Below are positions 1 through 7,294 of a stretch of DNA of 64,000 nt, piece by piece. The stretch covers positions 1 to 64,000 of the forward strand of contig JACRJX010000002.1 of the NCBI GenBank assembly GCA_016235595.1, read 5' to 3'. Source of the DNA: Verrucomicrobiota bacterium. GTDB taxonomy: Bacteria > Verrucomicrobiota > Verrucomicrobiia > CAIQCK01. Under the pieces are notes generated by a model. It worked only from the letters and a program-made list of their open reading frames with translations. It did not search any database and was not told the origin of the DNA. The position numbers were made by a program, and so were the translations under genes. Within the stretch, counting starts at the first letter, position 1. Each line of letters starts with the position of its first letter.

Positions 1-135
<135 letters not shown>

Positions 136-139
<4 letters not shown>

Positions 140-384
140 AGCAATCACCATTAGCGAAAGGAACTGTGAAGACGATCAGCTACCAGATCGAACGCCAGAC
201 GCCGAAAGGCAAATGGGAAACACTCGCGCCAACGATTCACGACAAGTGCATCGGTGAAGTGCCCAACAGCGCGGAGGATGAAGCCATCACGCTGCTCAAC
301 GCGCAGCGCATCAACGCCCGCGAATCGAAATCCGGCGCGCAATTCCGCCTGGTCAAGACCACGCGCAGCGTGGTCCGCGCCTGA
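136..384 (+). CDS. Small hypothetical phage protein (82 aa)
   Basis: This short basic protein begins at a TTG that overlaps the stop of the preceding gene, which supports translational coupling. It has no recognised domain, signal peptide or membrane segment. It lies between the presumed transposase tail and the MuB-like ATPase, where Mu-like phages often carry small DNA-metabolism accessory genes. The function is unknown. Confidence 0.6.
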
Positions 385-388
385 CCGC

Positions 389-425
389 AATCCAAAATCG
401 GAAATCCAAAATCCAAAATCTGAAG
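389..425 (+). repeat. Heptad array, TCCAAAA family
   Basis: Five consecutive 7-base units are in exact register: TCCAAAA, TCGGAAA, TCCAAAA, TCCAAAA, TCTGAAG, running directly into the AGAGCTACC leader and ATG of the MuB-like gene. The array fills the only gap between two otherwise tightly packed genes. Confidence 0.85.
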
Positions 426-432
426 AGCTACC

Positions 433-1449
433 ATGAAAGACCGCAAAGACACATCTGAAGAAACGAACCCGGCGATCGATGCCCAGCAAAAGGAGCTGGC
501 ATCGCTCGCGCAAACCATCCGCGACTACCAAACCAAACGCGAGTGGAGCGACACGCTTCTCTGCAAGAAGTTTGGCGGCCTTGGCTCCACGAAGACCTTC
601 ACCAAGATCCTCAAAAACGAACTGGAGGAACTCGATCTCGAACGCTGGCTGCTCGAATACCGCTCCGTTGTCAATCTCATCACGGCCGAGGCCGGCGCGG
701 ACACGCAGGACGAACAGGTATTTGACGACCTCTCCACTTGCAGCCGTCTGCGCGTGGCGTTCCTGGACATCATGAACGTGCGCGGCAACAACCGGCTGAT
801 CATCTGCGAGGGCGCGAGCGGCAGCGGCAAGAGCAAGGCAGCACGGATGCTCGCGGCCAAGTATGGAAGGCGCGTCCTGCTCGGCGAAGCCGACGGCACC
901 TGGCGCAGCGAGAACACGATGCTCGGCGGGCTGTTGCGGCTCATCGGCAAGAAGGATTTTTCAACCGGCACCAACGAGCGCAAGGAACTGCTCATTGTCG
1001 AGCTGCAAGCCCGCCGCGTCTGCATCTGTATCGACGAGGCGCATCACCTCGGCCCGGCGTCGCTGAACATGCTGAAGACGCTGATCAACCAGACGCCCGG
1101 CGAGTTCATCCTGTTCGGGCTGAAGACGCTATTGAACCGCCTGGAAACCAAAGCGTTCCAGGAAGCGCTGCAACTCACCCGCAACCGGATGGCCGAACGT
1201 ATCAGCTTCGACAAGCTCGACGCGCATGACGTCGAGATGCTCGTGAAGCGACGGCTTGGCTGGTTAAACGGCGAAGGCGCCAAAGCCGCCAGGATGTTGA
1301 TCCTCGATGGCAAGGGCCCGGCTCAACGTCTCGGACACCTGGCGTTTGTGGACGCCGTCTGCCGCCAGGCCCGCAAGGACGCCGACGGCGAACCCGTCAC
1401 GCTGGAGATCTTCAGCAAGGCCATGCCCAAAGTGGAGGCCGCGCGATGA
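433..1449 (+). CDS. MuB-like AAA+ ATPase, transposition target/activator protein
   Basis: This 338-aa protein has a Walker A motif GASGSGKS near residues 128-135 and a Walker B/box II CICIDEAHHL near residues 196-205, giving the AAA+ fold of MuB/TniB transposition ATPases. In Mu, MuB binds target DNA, activates the MuA transposase and confers target immunity. The N-terminal about 100 residues contain a likely helical DNA-binding segment, as in MuB. It is preceded by a heptad array and overlaps the next gene by ATGA. Length and placement after the presumed transposase fit the family. The ATPase assignment is firm; the exact role is inferred from context. Confidence 0.85.
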   Translation: MKDRKDTSEETNPAIDAQQKELASLAQTIRDYQTKREWSDTLLCKKFGGLGSTKTFTKILKNELEELDLERWLLEYRSVVNLITAEAGADTQDEQVFDDLSTCSRLRVAFLDIMNVRGNNRLIICEGASGSGKSKAARMLAAKYGRRVLLGEADGTWRSENTMLGGLLRLIGKKDFSTGTNERKELLIVELQARRVCICIDEAHHLGPASLNMLKTLINQTPGEFILFGLKTLLNRLETKAFQEALQLTRNRMAERISFDKLDAHDVEMLVKRRLGWLNGEGAKAARMLILDGKGPAQRLGHLAFVDAVCRQARKDADGEPVTLEIFSKAMPKVEAAR

Positions 1450-1712
1450 AGGCGAAACGACGGAAGACAGAAGACGGAAGACAGAAGACAGAGTTCGGTC
1501 ATCTCAAGACGCCTTCGACCCTGGTATTCCGTCAAGACTGCGGCATCGCCAGAGACGAGGACGGAATCGAATACGAACTGTCCATCAACATACTTCGTAA
1601 AACTCCCATCGTGCGCAGCCAGAAGACCGGCAGATGGTTTTTTCTGAGTTGGAAGGACATCGTCCGCCTGGCTGTGAACGCAGGAGTGAATGAAGAGGAG
1701 GTAACTCGATGA
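1446..1712 (+). CDS. Hypothetical phage protein (88 aa) with heptad-encoded N-terminus
   Basis: It starts at the ATG overlapping the MuB-like stop and itself ends in an ATGA overlap. Residues 5-16 or so (KRRKTEDGRQKTE) are encoded by a heptad array of the GAAGACA family, so the extreme N-terminus looks like translated repeat rather than conserved protein. The remaining 70 residues have no domain I recognise. Function unknown. Confidence 0.6.
   Translation: MKAKRRKTEDGRQKTEFGHLKTPSTLVFRQDCGIARDEDGIEYELSINILRKTPIVRSQKTGRWFFLSWKDIVRLAVNAGVNEEEVTR
1461..1495 (+). repeat. Heptad array, GAAGACA family
   Basis: Five 7-base units are in register: CGGAAGA, CAGAAGA, CGGAAGA, CAGAAGA, CAGAGTT. They lie just inside the start of the small gene after the MuB-like gene and are translated into its N-terminus. 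Confidence 0.85.
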
Positions 1713-1918
1713 AACAAAACACCGCTACGATTTTCCGCATCACCGGCATTCTATGTTTGCTGGTAGTTGCGTTTGCAATCGACTGGCGTTTCGGCTGCCT
1801 GGCATTCGGTATGCTGATGGTTTTGGCCGCGTATACCGTTTGGGAACTCAGCAAAGAAGCCGAGCAGCGCGAGCAGTCTGAAGTCCCACCATCCCCCAAT
1901 CCAAAATCCAAAATCTAA
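1709..1918 (+). CDS. Small two-segment membrane protein (69 aa)
   Basis: The ATG overlaps the previous stop. Two hydrophobic stretches (about residues 9-24 and 29-45) suggest an integral membrane hairpin, followed by a charged cytoplasmic tail. The last residues (NPKSKI) are encoded by the first units of a heptad array, so the reading frame runs into the repeat before stopping. There is no family assignment. A role at the membrane, for example superinfection exclusion, is possible but unsupported. Confidence 0.6.
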   Translation: MKQNTATIFRITGILCLLVVAFAIDWRFGCLAFGMLMVLAAYTVWELSKEAEQREQSEVPPSPNPKSKI

Positions 1919-1932
1919 AATCAAAAATCAAA
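1898..1932 (+). repeat. Heptad array, AATCCAA family
   Basis: Five 7-base units are in register: AATCCAA, AATCCAA, AATCTAA, AATCAAA, AATCAAA. They are followed by an AGAGGAGCTACC leader and the ATG of the Gam-like gene. The array is a variant of the one upstream of the MuB-like gene and sits in the same place relative to a start codon. Confidence 0.85.
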
Positions 1933-1947
1933 AGAGGAGCTACCTAT

Positions 1948-2550
1948 ATGGCAAAGAAACAGAACGAAACGAAGTCGCCCGCAATCACCGCGCCGATGAT
2001 CCTGTCGATCACCACGCGCGAAGAAATGGTGAATGGCGTTGGCAAAGTCCGCGAGTGGGAGATCAAGAAAAGGAAACTGGAAGCGGACAAAGCCGCAGCC
2101 GTGCTGGCCGTCGAGGCTGGGCACGCAATGGGCATCGATGAGGCCGTCCAAAACATCAACGCCTGGAACGATGTCATTAAAACCTGGTGCCTATCGCACC
2201 GCGAAGAGTTCGGCGGGCATGAGTCCATCGATACGGTCCACGGCAAGGTAAAACTCTACCTCGGCGCGTGGGGCACGAAGCTGCTGCCGAGGTTCACCTG
2301 GGACAAGGTCGTCAAGGTCATCAAGTCATTTGGCCTGGACAATGTCCTGCTGCGCAACTTCGACCCGGAACCGGACAAGGACGCGATGATCGCCTATCGC
2401 GAGACCCCGATCCCGAATCCGAAGAACCCAACCGCTCCGCTGATGTTGGAGCAGCTCGGCGTGACGTGCGAGCGCGGCGAGTTCTTCGAGATCGTGCCAA
2501 AGATCGACTCCGTCGAAGCCCCGGCCGCCGAGGCCAAGGAGGCGGCGTGA
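1948..2550 (+). CDS. Mu Gam-like host-nuclease inhibitor / DNA-end protector
   Basis: This 200-aa protein matches the Mu Gam family in size, position and composition. It has an N-terminal charged helix (WEIKKRKLEADKAAA) and a central region around HGKVKLYLGAWG, the conserved 'fold a strand from a G-rich loop' part of Gam. A C-terminal segment GVTCERGEFFEIVP is typical of the family end. Mu Gam is a Ku-like dimer that binds DNA ends and blocks exonucleases. AGGAG 14 bases upstream serves as the ribosome site. The C-terminal EAPAAEAKEAA tail is low complexity. It overlaps the next gene by GTGA. Confidence 0.8.
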   Translation: MAKKQNETKSPAITAPMILSITTREEMVNGVGKVREWEIKKRKLEADKAAAVLAVEAGHAMGIDEAVQNINAWNDVIKTWCLSHREEFGGHESIDTVHGKVKLYLGAWGTKLLPRFTWDKVVKVIKSFGLDNVLLRNFDPEPDKDAMIAYRETPIPNPKNPTAPLMLEQLGVTCERGEFFEIVPKIDSVEAPAAEAKEAA

Positions 2551-3170
2551 AAGAGGAAACGGGACCAACGCGCGGGTCGGGTTGGATTCTAACGTCTCTG
2601 GGCCACGCGTTCTATCCGATGGATGCGCGAGTCGAGGAGATTGAGCTTCATGACATCGCCCACGCACTGAGCAACGTGTGCAGATTCGGAGGTCACTGCA
2701 AACACTTCTACAGCGTCGCGCAGCATTCGATGGTCGTTAGCCACATCGTTCCCGCTGAACTCGCGCTGGCCGGGCTGATGCACGACGCGACGGAAGCCTA
2801 TATCGGGGACATGGTCCGTCCGATCAAGTATTCGATGCCCGTCTTTCGCGCCGTGGAGGATAAGCTCTGGCGCTTAATCGCAGAGAAGTTCGGCCTGCCC
2901 CCAATTCTTCCGCCAGAAGTCAAACACGCCGACGACGTGGCATTGATCACTGAGCGTCGCGATGTGATGTGTGACCAAACCAACCACGTTTGGTCTCTTG
3001 TTCAGGAGGGAGTCAAACCTTGTGTTGCAAGGATTGTTCCTTTGGGGCCGTCTGTCGCGAGGTTGGAGTTTTTACGCCGCTTCTATGAATTACAGCGCAA
3101 AACGGAAGCGTTGAAGCCCAACACTCCAGCGCCCCAACATTCCAACACTCCGCCGCCTGCTCAGCCATGA
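2547..3170 (+). CDS. HD-domain phosphohydrolase (YfbR-like) of phage
   Basis: This 207-aa protein begins at a GTG overlapping the Gam stop. The HD signature is visible: His in SVAQHSMVV (about residue 58), the HD pair in LMHDATEAYIGDM (about 74), and Asp in KHADDVALITE (about 130). Such phage proteins resemble 5'-deoxynucleotidases of the YfbR type, acting on nucleotides or nucleotide-like phosphates. The last residues (LKPNTPAPQHSNTPPPAQP) are encoded by an octad repeat and are probably not structural. Substrate is unknown. Confidence 0.75.
   Translation: MKEETGPTRGSGWILTSLGHAFYPMDARVEEIELHDIAHALSNVCRFGGHCKHFYSVAQHSMVVSHIVPAELALAGLMHDATEAYIGDMVRPIKYSMPVFRAVEDKLWRLIAEKFGLPPILPPEVKHADDVALITERRDVMCDQTNHVWSLVQEGVKPCVARIVPLGPSVARLEFLRRFYELQRKTEALKPNTPAPQHSNTPPPAQP
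3118..3157 (+). repeat. Octad array, CCAACACT family
   Basis: Five 8-base units are in register: CCAACACT, CCAGCGCC, CCAACATT, CCAACACT, CCGCCGCC. They lie at the 3' end of the HD-domain gene and encode its Pro/Asn/Thr-rich tail. A two-unit relative (AGCACTCC twice) lies at 15030-15045 just before the major head gene. Confidence 0.8.
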
Positions 3171-3739
3171 TCGCGAATCCATCCATGTTTGCTCCGCCGG
3201 CTTCGGTCGCCGCTCCGCGCCGGCGTTGGACTCCGCCGACTTCAAACACGGCGCCGCTGTCCAACAAACAGAAGGGCATCATCTGCGAAGTTGCGCGTCG
3301 CGCATTCGACAAGATGCTGGATTCCGGCGCGCTGGAGGCGCGCGCGGACCTGTGCGTCTCCAGGCATTTCAAGGTGTGGCGGCGGGACGAGCAATTCAAG
3401 GCCGTCAGCCGATCCACGCTCACGGCCTGCATCCAGGACAATTACAAGCCGTTGATGGCGCACTTCCTGAACCTCGCCGGCGAAGTGGAGACGGCGATGC
3501 GCTATCAGGAATCGGCCGCGTTGGAACCGAAGCGGCTTGCCTCTCATGCCCTGGGCGAGATGTGCAAGAAGCGCGGCGTCACGATCGAATACGCGAACTC
3601 GATCTGCCGCCAGGCATGGGGTTGCGATCTGCGCGATGCCAACCAACGGCAGGTCTGGTGGATTCGTCGGCAGGTTCAGGAAATGAAGAAGCCAGTCGTC
3701 GGCAGCCAGAATCCAACAGCGGACAACGTCCCGTTTTGA
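3167..3739 (+). CDS. Hypothetical phage protein (190 aa)
   Basis: The ATG overlaps the previous TGA by 4 bases. The N-terminal 35 residues are Pro/Ala rich and probably unstructured. Residues 36-175 are mixed helical, beginning SNKQKGIICEVARRAFDKM, which faintly recalls small phage regulators of the Mu gp16/GemA type. I cannot support that assignment. It is followed two bases later by a zinc-ribbon gene. Function unknown. Confidence 0.65.
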   Translation: MIANPSMFAPPASVAAPRRRWTPPTSNTAPLSNKQKGIICEVARRAFDKMLDSGALEARADLCVSRHFKVWRRDEQFKAVSRSTLTACIQDNYKPLMAHFLNLAGEVETAMRYQESAALEPKRLASHALGEMCKKRGVTIEYANSICRQAWGCDLRDANQRQVWWIRRQVQEMKKPVVGSQNPTADNVPF

Positions 3740-3741
3740 AC

Positions 3742-3933
3742 ATGAGAGCAGCCACCATCCAGATCGGCAAAGCAACGATCAGCATCCACTCGCGCGGCTG
3801 CGTGGACTGCGGCACGGAGTTTTCGTCCGGATGGACCGCCGCCCGCACGATCGTCGTGCTCGCTGGACGCCGCACGGTGCGCATCCCGGTCCACCGTTGC
3901 GACGAATGCCAGGCAAAGAGGAAACGCCGATGA
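3742..3933 (+). CDS. Small zinc-ribbon protein (63 aa)
   Basis: The ATG at 3742 follows the previous TGA by two bases, and the stop overlaps the next ATG. Two Cys pairs, CVDC (about residue 20) and CDEC (about residue 54), separated by a hydrophobic beta-rich stretch, form a likely four-cysteine zinc ribbon. The tail AKRKRR is strongly basic. It is probably a small nucleic-acid or protein-binding phage factor; no specific role is visible. Confidence 0.65.
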   Translation: MRAATIQIGKATISIHSRGCVDCGTEFSSGWTAARTIVVLAGRRTVRIPVHRCDECQAKRKRR

Positions 3934-4121
3934 AAATAACAACCGAAGGCACCACCATTCACTTTGACAAAGTCGAAGATATCAAAGTCCGCGACATTCC
4001 AGATTTGTTGCACAAGGTCGCGGATGTTTTACGCGATGACAAGCATTGCAAACCGACTTGGAAGAACTCCGCAAATTCCTTGGATAGGCTGGCTGTTCGC
4101 ATCGAGGAATGGTGTCTGTGA
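3930..4121 (+). CDS. Small hypothetical phage protein (63 aa)
   Basis: This small protein starts at an ATG overlapping the zinc-ribbon stop and ends overlapping the next start. It has an acidic/basic mixed composition with a central helix (DIPDLLHKVADVLRDD). No family is recognised. Its reality rests on the unbroken chain of overlapping start/stop codons on both sides. Confidence 0.6.
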   Translation: MKITTEGTTIHFDKVEDIKVRDIPDLLHKVADVLRDDKHCKPTWKNSANSLDRLAVRIEEWCL

Positions 4122-4315
4122 AAACGCTCTTCGATTCCAAGACCACGCGGGGCCGCGCGCCGTTCTACTGCAAGTGGCCCGGCTGTCCTCACATCGCGAA
4201 CGGCACGTTCACGGACACAAGCGCCGGCGAGCCGTTCCGGGTTCAGGTTTGCATGACGCATAGACGCAGAATCCAAAATAGGGGGGGGGCAATTTCGCTT
4301 GGCTTTGAATCATGA
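4118..4315 (+). CDS. Small C/H zinc-binding protein with a G9 tract
   Basis: The GTG at 4118 overlaps the preceding TGA by 4 bases; an in-frame ATG at 4109 would add three residues. CKWPGCPH (about residues 18-25) and CMTH (about 45-48) look like Cys/His zinc ligands. The 3' part contains a run of nine G (4281-4289) right after a single AATCCAAAAT repeat unit, so the last residues RIQNRGGAISLGFES depend on the exact tract length. A one-base slip would change the C-terminus and the overlap with the next gene. Confidence 0.6.
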   Translation: MKTLFDSKTTRGRAPFYCKWPGCPHIANGTFTDTSAGEPFRVQVCMTHRRRIQNRGGAISLGFES

Positions 4316-4653
4316 AACCCGTTGATCTCCGCAATGAGACTTTCGAGTCGCTCCAGCGGCTGATCCCGGCCGATCTGCGCGCGGTGCTCGAAGGCTACAA
4401 GTTGCACGGCCCTCGAACGACTGAGGAACTGTCAACGCTGACCGGCATCGGCTTGCTCACGGTTCGTCCGCGGACTACCGACTTGGTCAGCCTCGGCCTC
4501 GTGGTGCTCGATGAGCCGGAGACGATGCGGCGCAAGAAAGAGAAACACATCCGCTGCGGCGTCTATCGCGCCGCCACAGATGACGAAGTCCGCGCCGCGC
4601 TCGATGCCGCGAAACGTCCGGCGGCTCACGAGCAGATTTTGATGAAGGTGTGA
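4312..4653 (+). CDS. Winged-helix DNA-binding protein (113 aa)
   Basis: The middle of the protein reads as a helix-turn-helix: TEELSTLTGIGLLTVRPRTTDL (residues about 36-57) followed by a beta-wing-like segment GLVVLDEPE. It is similar in organisation to phage proteins that choose recognition helices of the MarR/ArsR type, with basic residues RRKKEKHIR after the wing. It is likely a phage transcription regulator, possibly for the middle or late switch given its place before the lysis and head genes. Targets are unknown. The ATG overlaps the preceding stop. Confidence 0.65.
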   Translation: MKPVDLRNETFESLQRLIPADLRAVLEGYKLHGPRTTEELSTLTGIGLLTVRPRTTDLVSLGLVVLDEPETMRRKKEKHIRCGVYRAATDDEVRAALDAAKRPAAHEQILMKV

Positions 4654-4658
4654 ACCCA

Positions 4659-4823
4659 ATGAACTGCTCACCCAGAACACCACACCCAACGCCAATGGCG
4701 CTGATCGGACTCGCCTGCATGATCGCCAGCGCGTGCATCGCGATCGCCGCAATCATCTGGCTGGCCGGCAGGGTCCGCAGCGCGACAGAACAAGATCACA
4801 CATCACTCTCAACACGCCCATGA
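4659..4823 (+). CDS. Small single-pass membrane protein (54 aa)
   Basis: ATG at 4659 and TGA at 4821-4823 overlap the next gene's ATG. Residues about 13-36 form one strongly hydrophobic helix rich in Ala, Ile and Cys, followed by a short polar tail. Its position three genes before the secreted 3D-domain protein would suit a small holin or spanin-like component, but size and one membrane segment are the only support. Confidence 0.55.
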   Translation: MNCSPRTPHPTPMALIGLACMIASACIAIAAIIWLAGRVRSATEQDHTSLSTRP

Positions 4824-5188
4824 ATACAAGCACGCAACAGACCGATGACCGAAGACTGACGACCGCAAACCCGTCCTCCGTCCTCCGTCCTCCGTCGTCG
4901 CAATGGGGCCGGCTGGTCGGCTGCGAGTTGTTCGAGCTGAAGCCGGACGGCAGCATCGGCAAGAAACTGGATTACCGCGTCGGCTGGCGGACGCTGTATC
5001 GGCTGATGCGGAGCGAGCCGGCGCTGGTCCGATCGCGCAAGCCCAGTCCCCAGATCCGCGACGTGGACCTGGACTCGCTGGCGGCGCACCTGCATGGATG
5101 CGAGGACCCCGAATACTGGGACACCAAGATTGCATGTGCCGGCGGCCGGATGGCGACGCGGCGTCAGATCTTCCGGGAGGCAATATGA
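4820..5188 (+). CDS. Hypothetical phage protein (122 aa) with heptad-encoded N-terminus
   Basis: It starts at the ATG overlapping the previous TGA. The first 28 or so residues (TDDRRLTTANPSSVLRPPSS) come from a 9-unit heptad array, after which a folded-looking domain starts at QWGRLVGCELFELKPDG. The body contains a likely short helix-turn-helix-like stretch but no motif I can name. The stop overlaps the next ATG region by 4 bases. Function unknown. Confidence 0.6.
   Translation: MNTSTQQTDDRRLTTANPSSVLRPPSSQWGRLVGCELFELKPDGSIGKKLDYRVGWRTLYRLMRSEPALVRSRKPSPQIRDVDLDSLAAHLHGCEDPEYWDTKIACAGGRMATRRQIFREAI
4839..4901 (+). repeat. Composite heptad array (GACCGA then TCCTCCG units)
   Basis: Nine 7-base units are in register. 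The first four are purine-leaning (AGACCGA, TGACCGA, AGACTGA, CGACCGC) and the last four pyrimidine-leaning (TCCTCCG three times, then TCGTCGC). It lies at the 5' end of the 122-aa gene and is translated. Confidence 0.85.
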
Positions 5189-5877
5189 TCGGGCGACCGA
5201 AGACCGAAGACCGACGACCGACGACGGAAGACGGGGGACGGAAGCCACGGATCGGAGCCTCCAGGATTCGATTTGCGGGCCTCGGTGCGCTTTCGACACA
5301 TATCTTGGACTGGATGTCTTCAAGCGCTCCCAGGTATCCGCGAGAGTCCGCGAGAGGCCGAATTTTTGAAAAGCGGGAGCGGAGCCTGGATTTTTTGCCG
5401 ATCTTCCCACTGAAAAGGGTCGCCGTGCTCGCCTTGGTCCTCGGTCTTTTGTCCCCGGTCGTCTCCGCCTCCGCGGCGGAGATCCGCTGGGTTCGCGTGA
5501 CGGCTTACTGCCCTTGCGAGATTTGCTGTGGACCGCACGCCTGCGGACTGACCGCCACGGGCCGGCCAGCCGTCGGCCGGATCGCGGCCGTTGACCCGCG
5601 TCGCATCAAGCTCGGCGCAATGGTCCACATACCAGGACACGGATGGAACGTGGCTGCCGACACTGGCCGTCTCATCAAAGGACCGTCCCGTGTGGACCTG
5701 CTGTTGGAATCACACGAAGCGGCGCGGAGGTTTGGCGTCCGCTGGCTGCCGGTGACGATCCTGACTCGCGCGGAGTGGCGGCGGAAGATGGATGACGAAC
5801 GGTTCGAGGCGCGCTTCGCCGAACTGGTCGCGGCCGGTCGTCGGCTCACAATGACGATGCCAGGAGGCGAGGGATGA
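5185..5877 (+). CDS. Secreted 3D-domain protein, probable peptidoglycan-lytic enzyme
   Basis: The reading frame opens at ATG 5185, but its first 70 residues are partly a translated heptad array. A typical signal peptide (RVAVLALVLGLLSPVVSASA) lies at about residues 77-98, so the functional protein may start further in. The mature part shows the 3D-domain pattern: VTAYCPCEICCG, then AVDPRRIKLGAMVHIPGHG and AADTGRLIKG, with the paired Asp residues. 3D domains occur in MltA-like lytic transglycosylases and Rpf-type cell-wall enzymes. As the only secreted cell-wall-type protein in the phage, it is the likely endolysin. A host 3D protein lies at 31.5 kb. Confidence 0.75.
   Translation: MIGRPKTEDRRPTTEDGGRKPRIGASRIRFAGLGALSTHILDWMSSSAPRYPRESARGRIFEKRERSLDFLPIFPLKRVAVLALVLGLLSPVVSASAAEIRWVRVTAYCPCEICCGPHACGLTATGRPAVGRIAAVDPRRIKLGAMVHIPGHGWNVAADTGRLIKGPSRVDLLLESHEAARRFGVRWLPVTILTRAEWRRKMDDERFEARFAELVAAGRRLTMTMPGGEG
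5193..5248 (+). repeat. Heptad array, AAGACCG family
   Basis: Eight units are in register: GCGACCG, AAGACCG, AAGACCG, ACGACCG, ACGACGG, AAGACGG, GGGACGG, AAGCCAC. They sit within the first codons of the 3D-domain reading frame, upstream of its signal peptide. Confidence 0.85.
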
Positions 5878-6575
5878 ACAACGAATTGCCACAGGTCACG
5901 CCGACGGTCATTAACCGGATTCAGAAGTTGCTGGCGTTGACCGAGTCTCCAAATGAACACGAAGCCGCGCTCGCGCTGCAACGCGCGTCCGACTTGTTGT
6001 TGAAATACAATCTCACACGGGCCGAAGTCGAAGGTCGAAGGCTGTCTCACAATGGAGTGGGCGAGCGGCGGATCGAGGTTGCTGGAAGAATTACCGACTG
6101 GCACAAAGCGCTGGCCGTCGAGATTGCGGACCACTGTTTCAGCCGATGCATTTGTTTCCGTCGAGGGTTCATATTCGTTGGCGCTCCAGACAACTTGGAA
6201 GCCGCCCGCTCATTGCTGATATGGACTTTGCGCCAGCTTCAGCGGATCAGCTTGGAGGCGACACTTGAACAAGCCGGCCGGGGCAAGCGCGCTGCGCGCT
6301 GGCGGTTCAACTTCAGCCTCGGTGCTGTGCTGATGATCGTCCGCCGCCTGCGCTCTACGCGGACCGTGCAAAAGGAAAGTGATCCGCAGGTTCCAGGTTT
6401 GATTCTGGTCCACGAAGCCGCCGCCGAGAAATACATCAAGCAGAATATCCCGACAAAGCCGATGCCGAAGCTACGCAAGGCGCGCATGAGCAGCGCGCTG
6501 CTCACCGGCATGATCGCCGGAGAGAAAGTCAGCCTAAATCCGCAAGGCGAACTGGAGGCGGCGCGATGCCATTAA
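5874..6575 (+). CDS. DUF2786-domain phage protein
   Basis: Residues 14-53 (RIQKLLALTES...EAALALQRASDLLLKYNL) match the DUF2786 pattern, a helical domain of about 40 residues found in phage and plasmid proteins of unknown function. The remainder (233 aa in all) is helical with a basic middle section and is unassigned. It overlaps the 3D gene by 4 bases and the DUF5131 gene by 10. DUF2786 proteins are common near Mu-like regulatory or DNA-metabolism genes, but no biochemical role is known. Confidence 0.75.
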   Translation: MNNELPQVTPTVINRIQKLLALTESPNEHEAALALQRASDLLLKYNLTRAEVEGRRLSHNGVGERRIEVAGRITDWHKALAVEIADHCFSRCICFRRGFIFVGAPDNLEAARSLLIWTLRQLQRISLEATLEQAGRGKRAARWRFNFSLGAVLMIVRRLRSTRTVQKESDPQVPGLILVHEAAAEKYIKQNIPTKPMPKLRKARMSSALLTGMIAGEKVSLNPQGELEAARCH

Positions 6576-7294
6576 CAAAATCCAAAGGCAACATGTATCC
6601 GTGGGTGACGCACACCCACAGTCATCTGCGCGGCGCGTGCCCGCACCGCTGCGGTTACTGTTATGTCCAGGCCATCGAAAGGAAATTCGAGAACGGCCAC
6701 TACACCGGGCCGTTGCGACTGGATGAGAGCGAGCTTCAGTTGAACTACGGTGTCGATAAGGTGATCTTTGTCGAGCACTGCAACGACTTGTTTGCGGCCA
6801 TGGTTCCTTCGGAGTGGATCATGCAGATTCTCAGTCACTGCCACTTTTGGCACCGCAACACATACGTCTTTCAAACGAAGAATCCAGCGCGTGCCGTGCA
6901 GTTCATTGCGAGCAAGGCGGTGCAGTTTCCACAACACTTCATGGTTGGGATCACGCTGGAGAGCAATCTATGGCACGACGTGATGGGCAGTGCTCCGCAT
7001 CCCAGACAGCGCATTGCTCACTTCAAGCGGTTGCGCGCTTATTGGCCACAAGTGCACACGTTTATCACCATTGAGCCGGTCCTAGACTTCAATCCGGTGG
7101 AACTCTTCGACTGGATCGAAGCCGCGCGTCCGACGTTCGTGAACATCGGCGCAGACTCCAAGGGCCACGGCTTGGTGGAACCCGATCAGCAGGATGTGAT
7201 ACGGCTGATCGAATTGTTGCAGGGGGCCGGCATTGAAATCCGCCAGAAGAAAAACCTTGGACGACTGATCAATAACGAGGTCGAACCCCGATGA
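6566..7294 (+). CDS. DUF5131 (Gp37/Gp68-like) radical-SAM-type protein
   Basis: This 242-aa protein has the three-cysteine motif CPHRCGYC (about residues 27-34, spacing CxxxCxxC) of radical-SAM [4Fe-4S] clusters. The flanking N-terminal YPWVTHTHS and downstream segments HCNDLFAAMVPSEWI and WPQVHTFITIEPVLDF are characteristic of the phage Gp37/Gp68 family (DUF5131). The family is widespread in phages; its substrate is unknown, with resemblance to spore-photoproduct-lyase-like enzymes. Start ATG 6566 overlaps DUF2786, and the stop overlaps the next ATG. Confidence 0.8.
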   Translation: MPLTKSKGNMYPWVTHTHSHLRGACPHRCGYCYVQAIERKFENGHYTGPLRLDESELQLNYGVDKVIFVEHCNDLFAAMVPSEWIMQILSHCHFWHRNTYVFQTKNPARAVQFIASKAVQFPQHFMVGITLESNLWHDVMGSAPHPRQRIAHFKRLRAYWPQVHTFITIEPVLDFNPVELFDWIEAARPTFVNIGADSKGHGLVEPDQQDVIRLIELLQGAGIEIRQKKNLGRLINNEVEPR

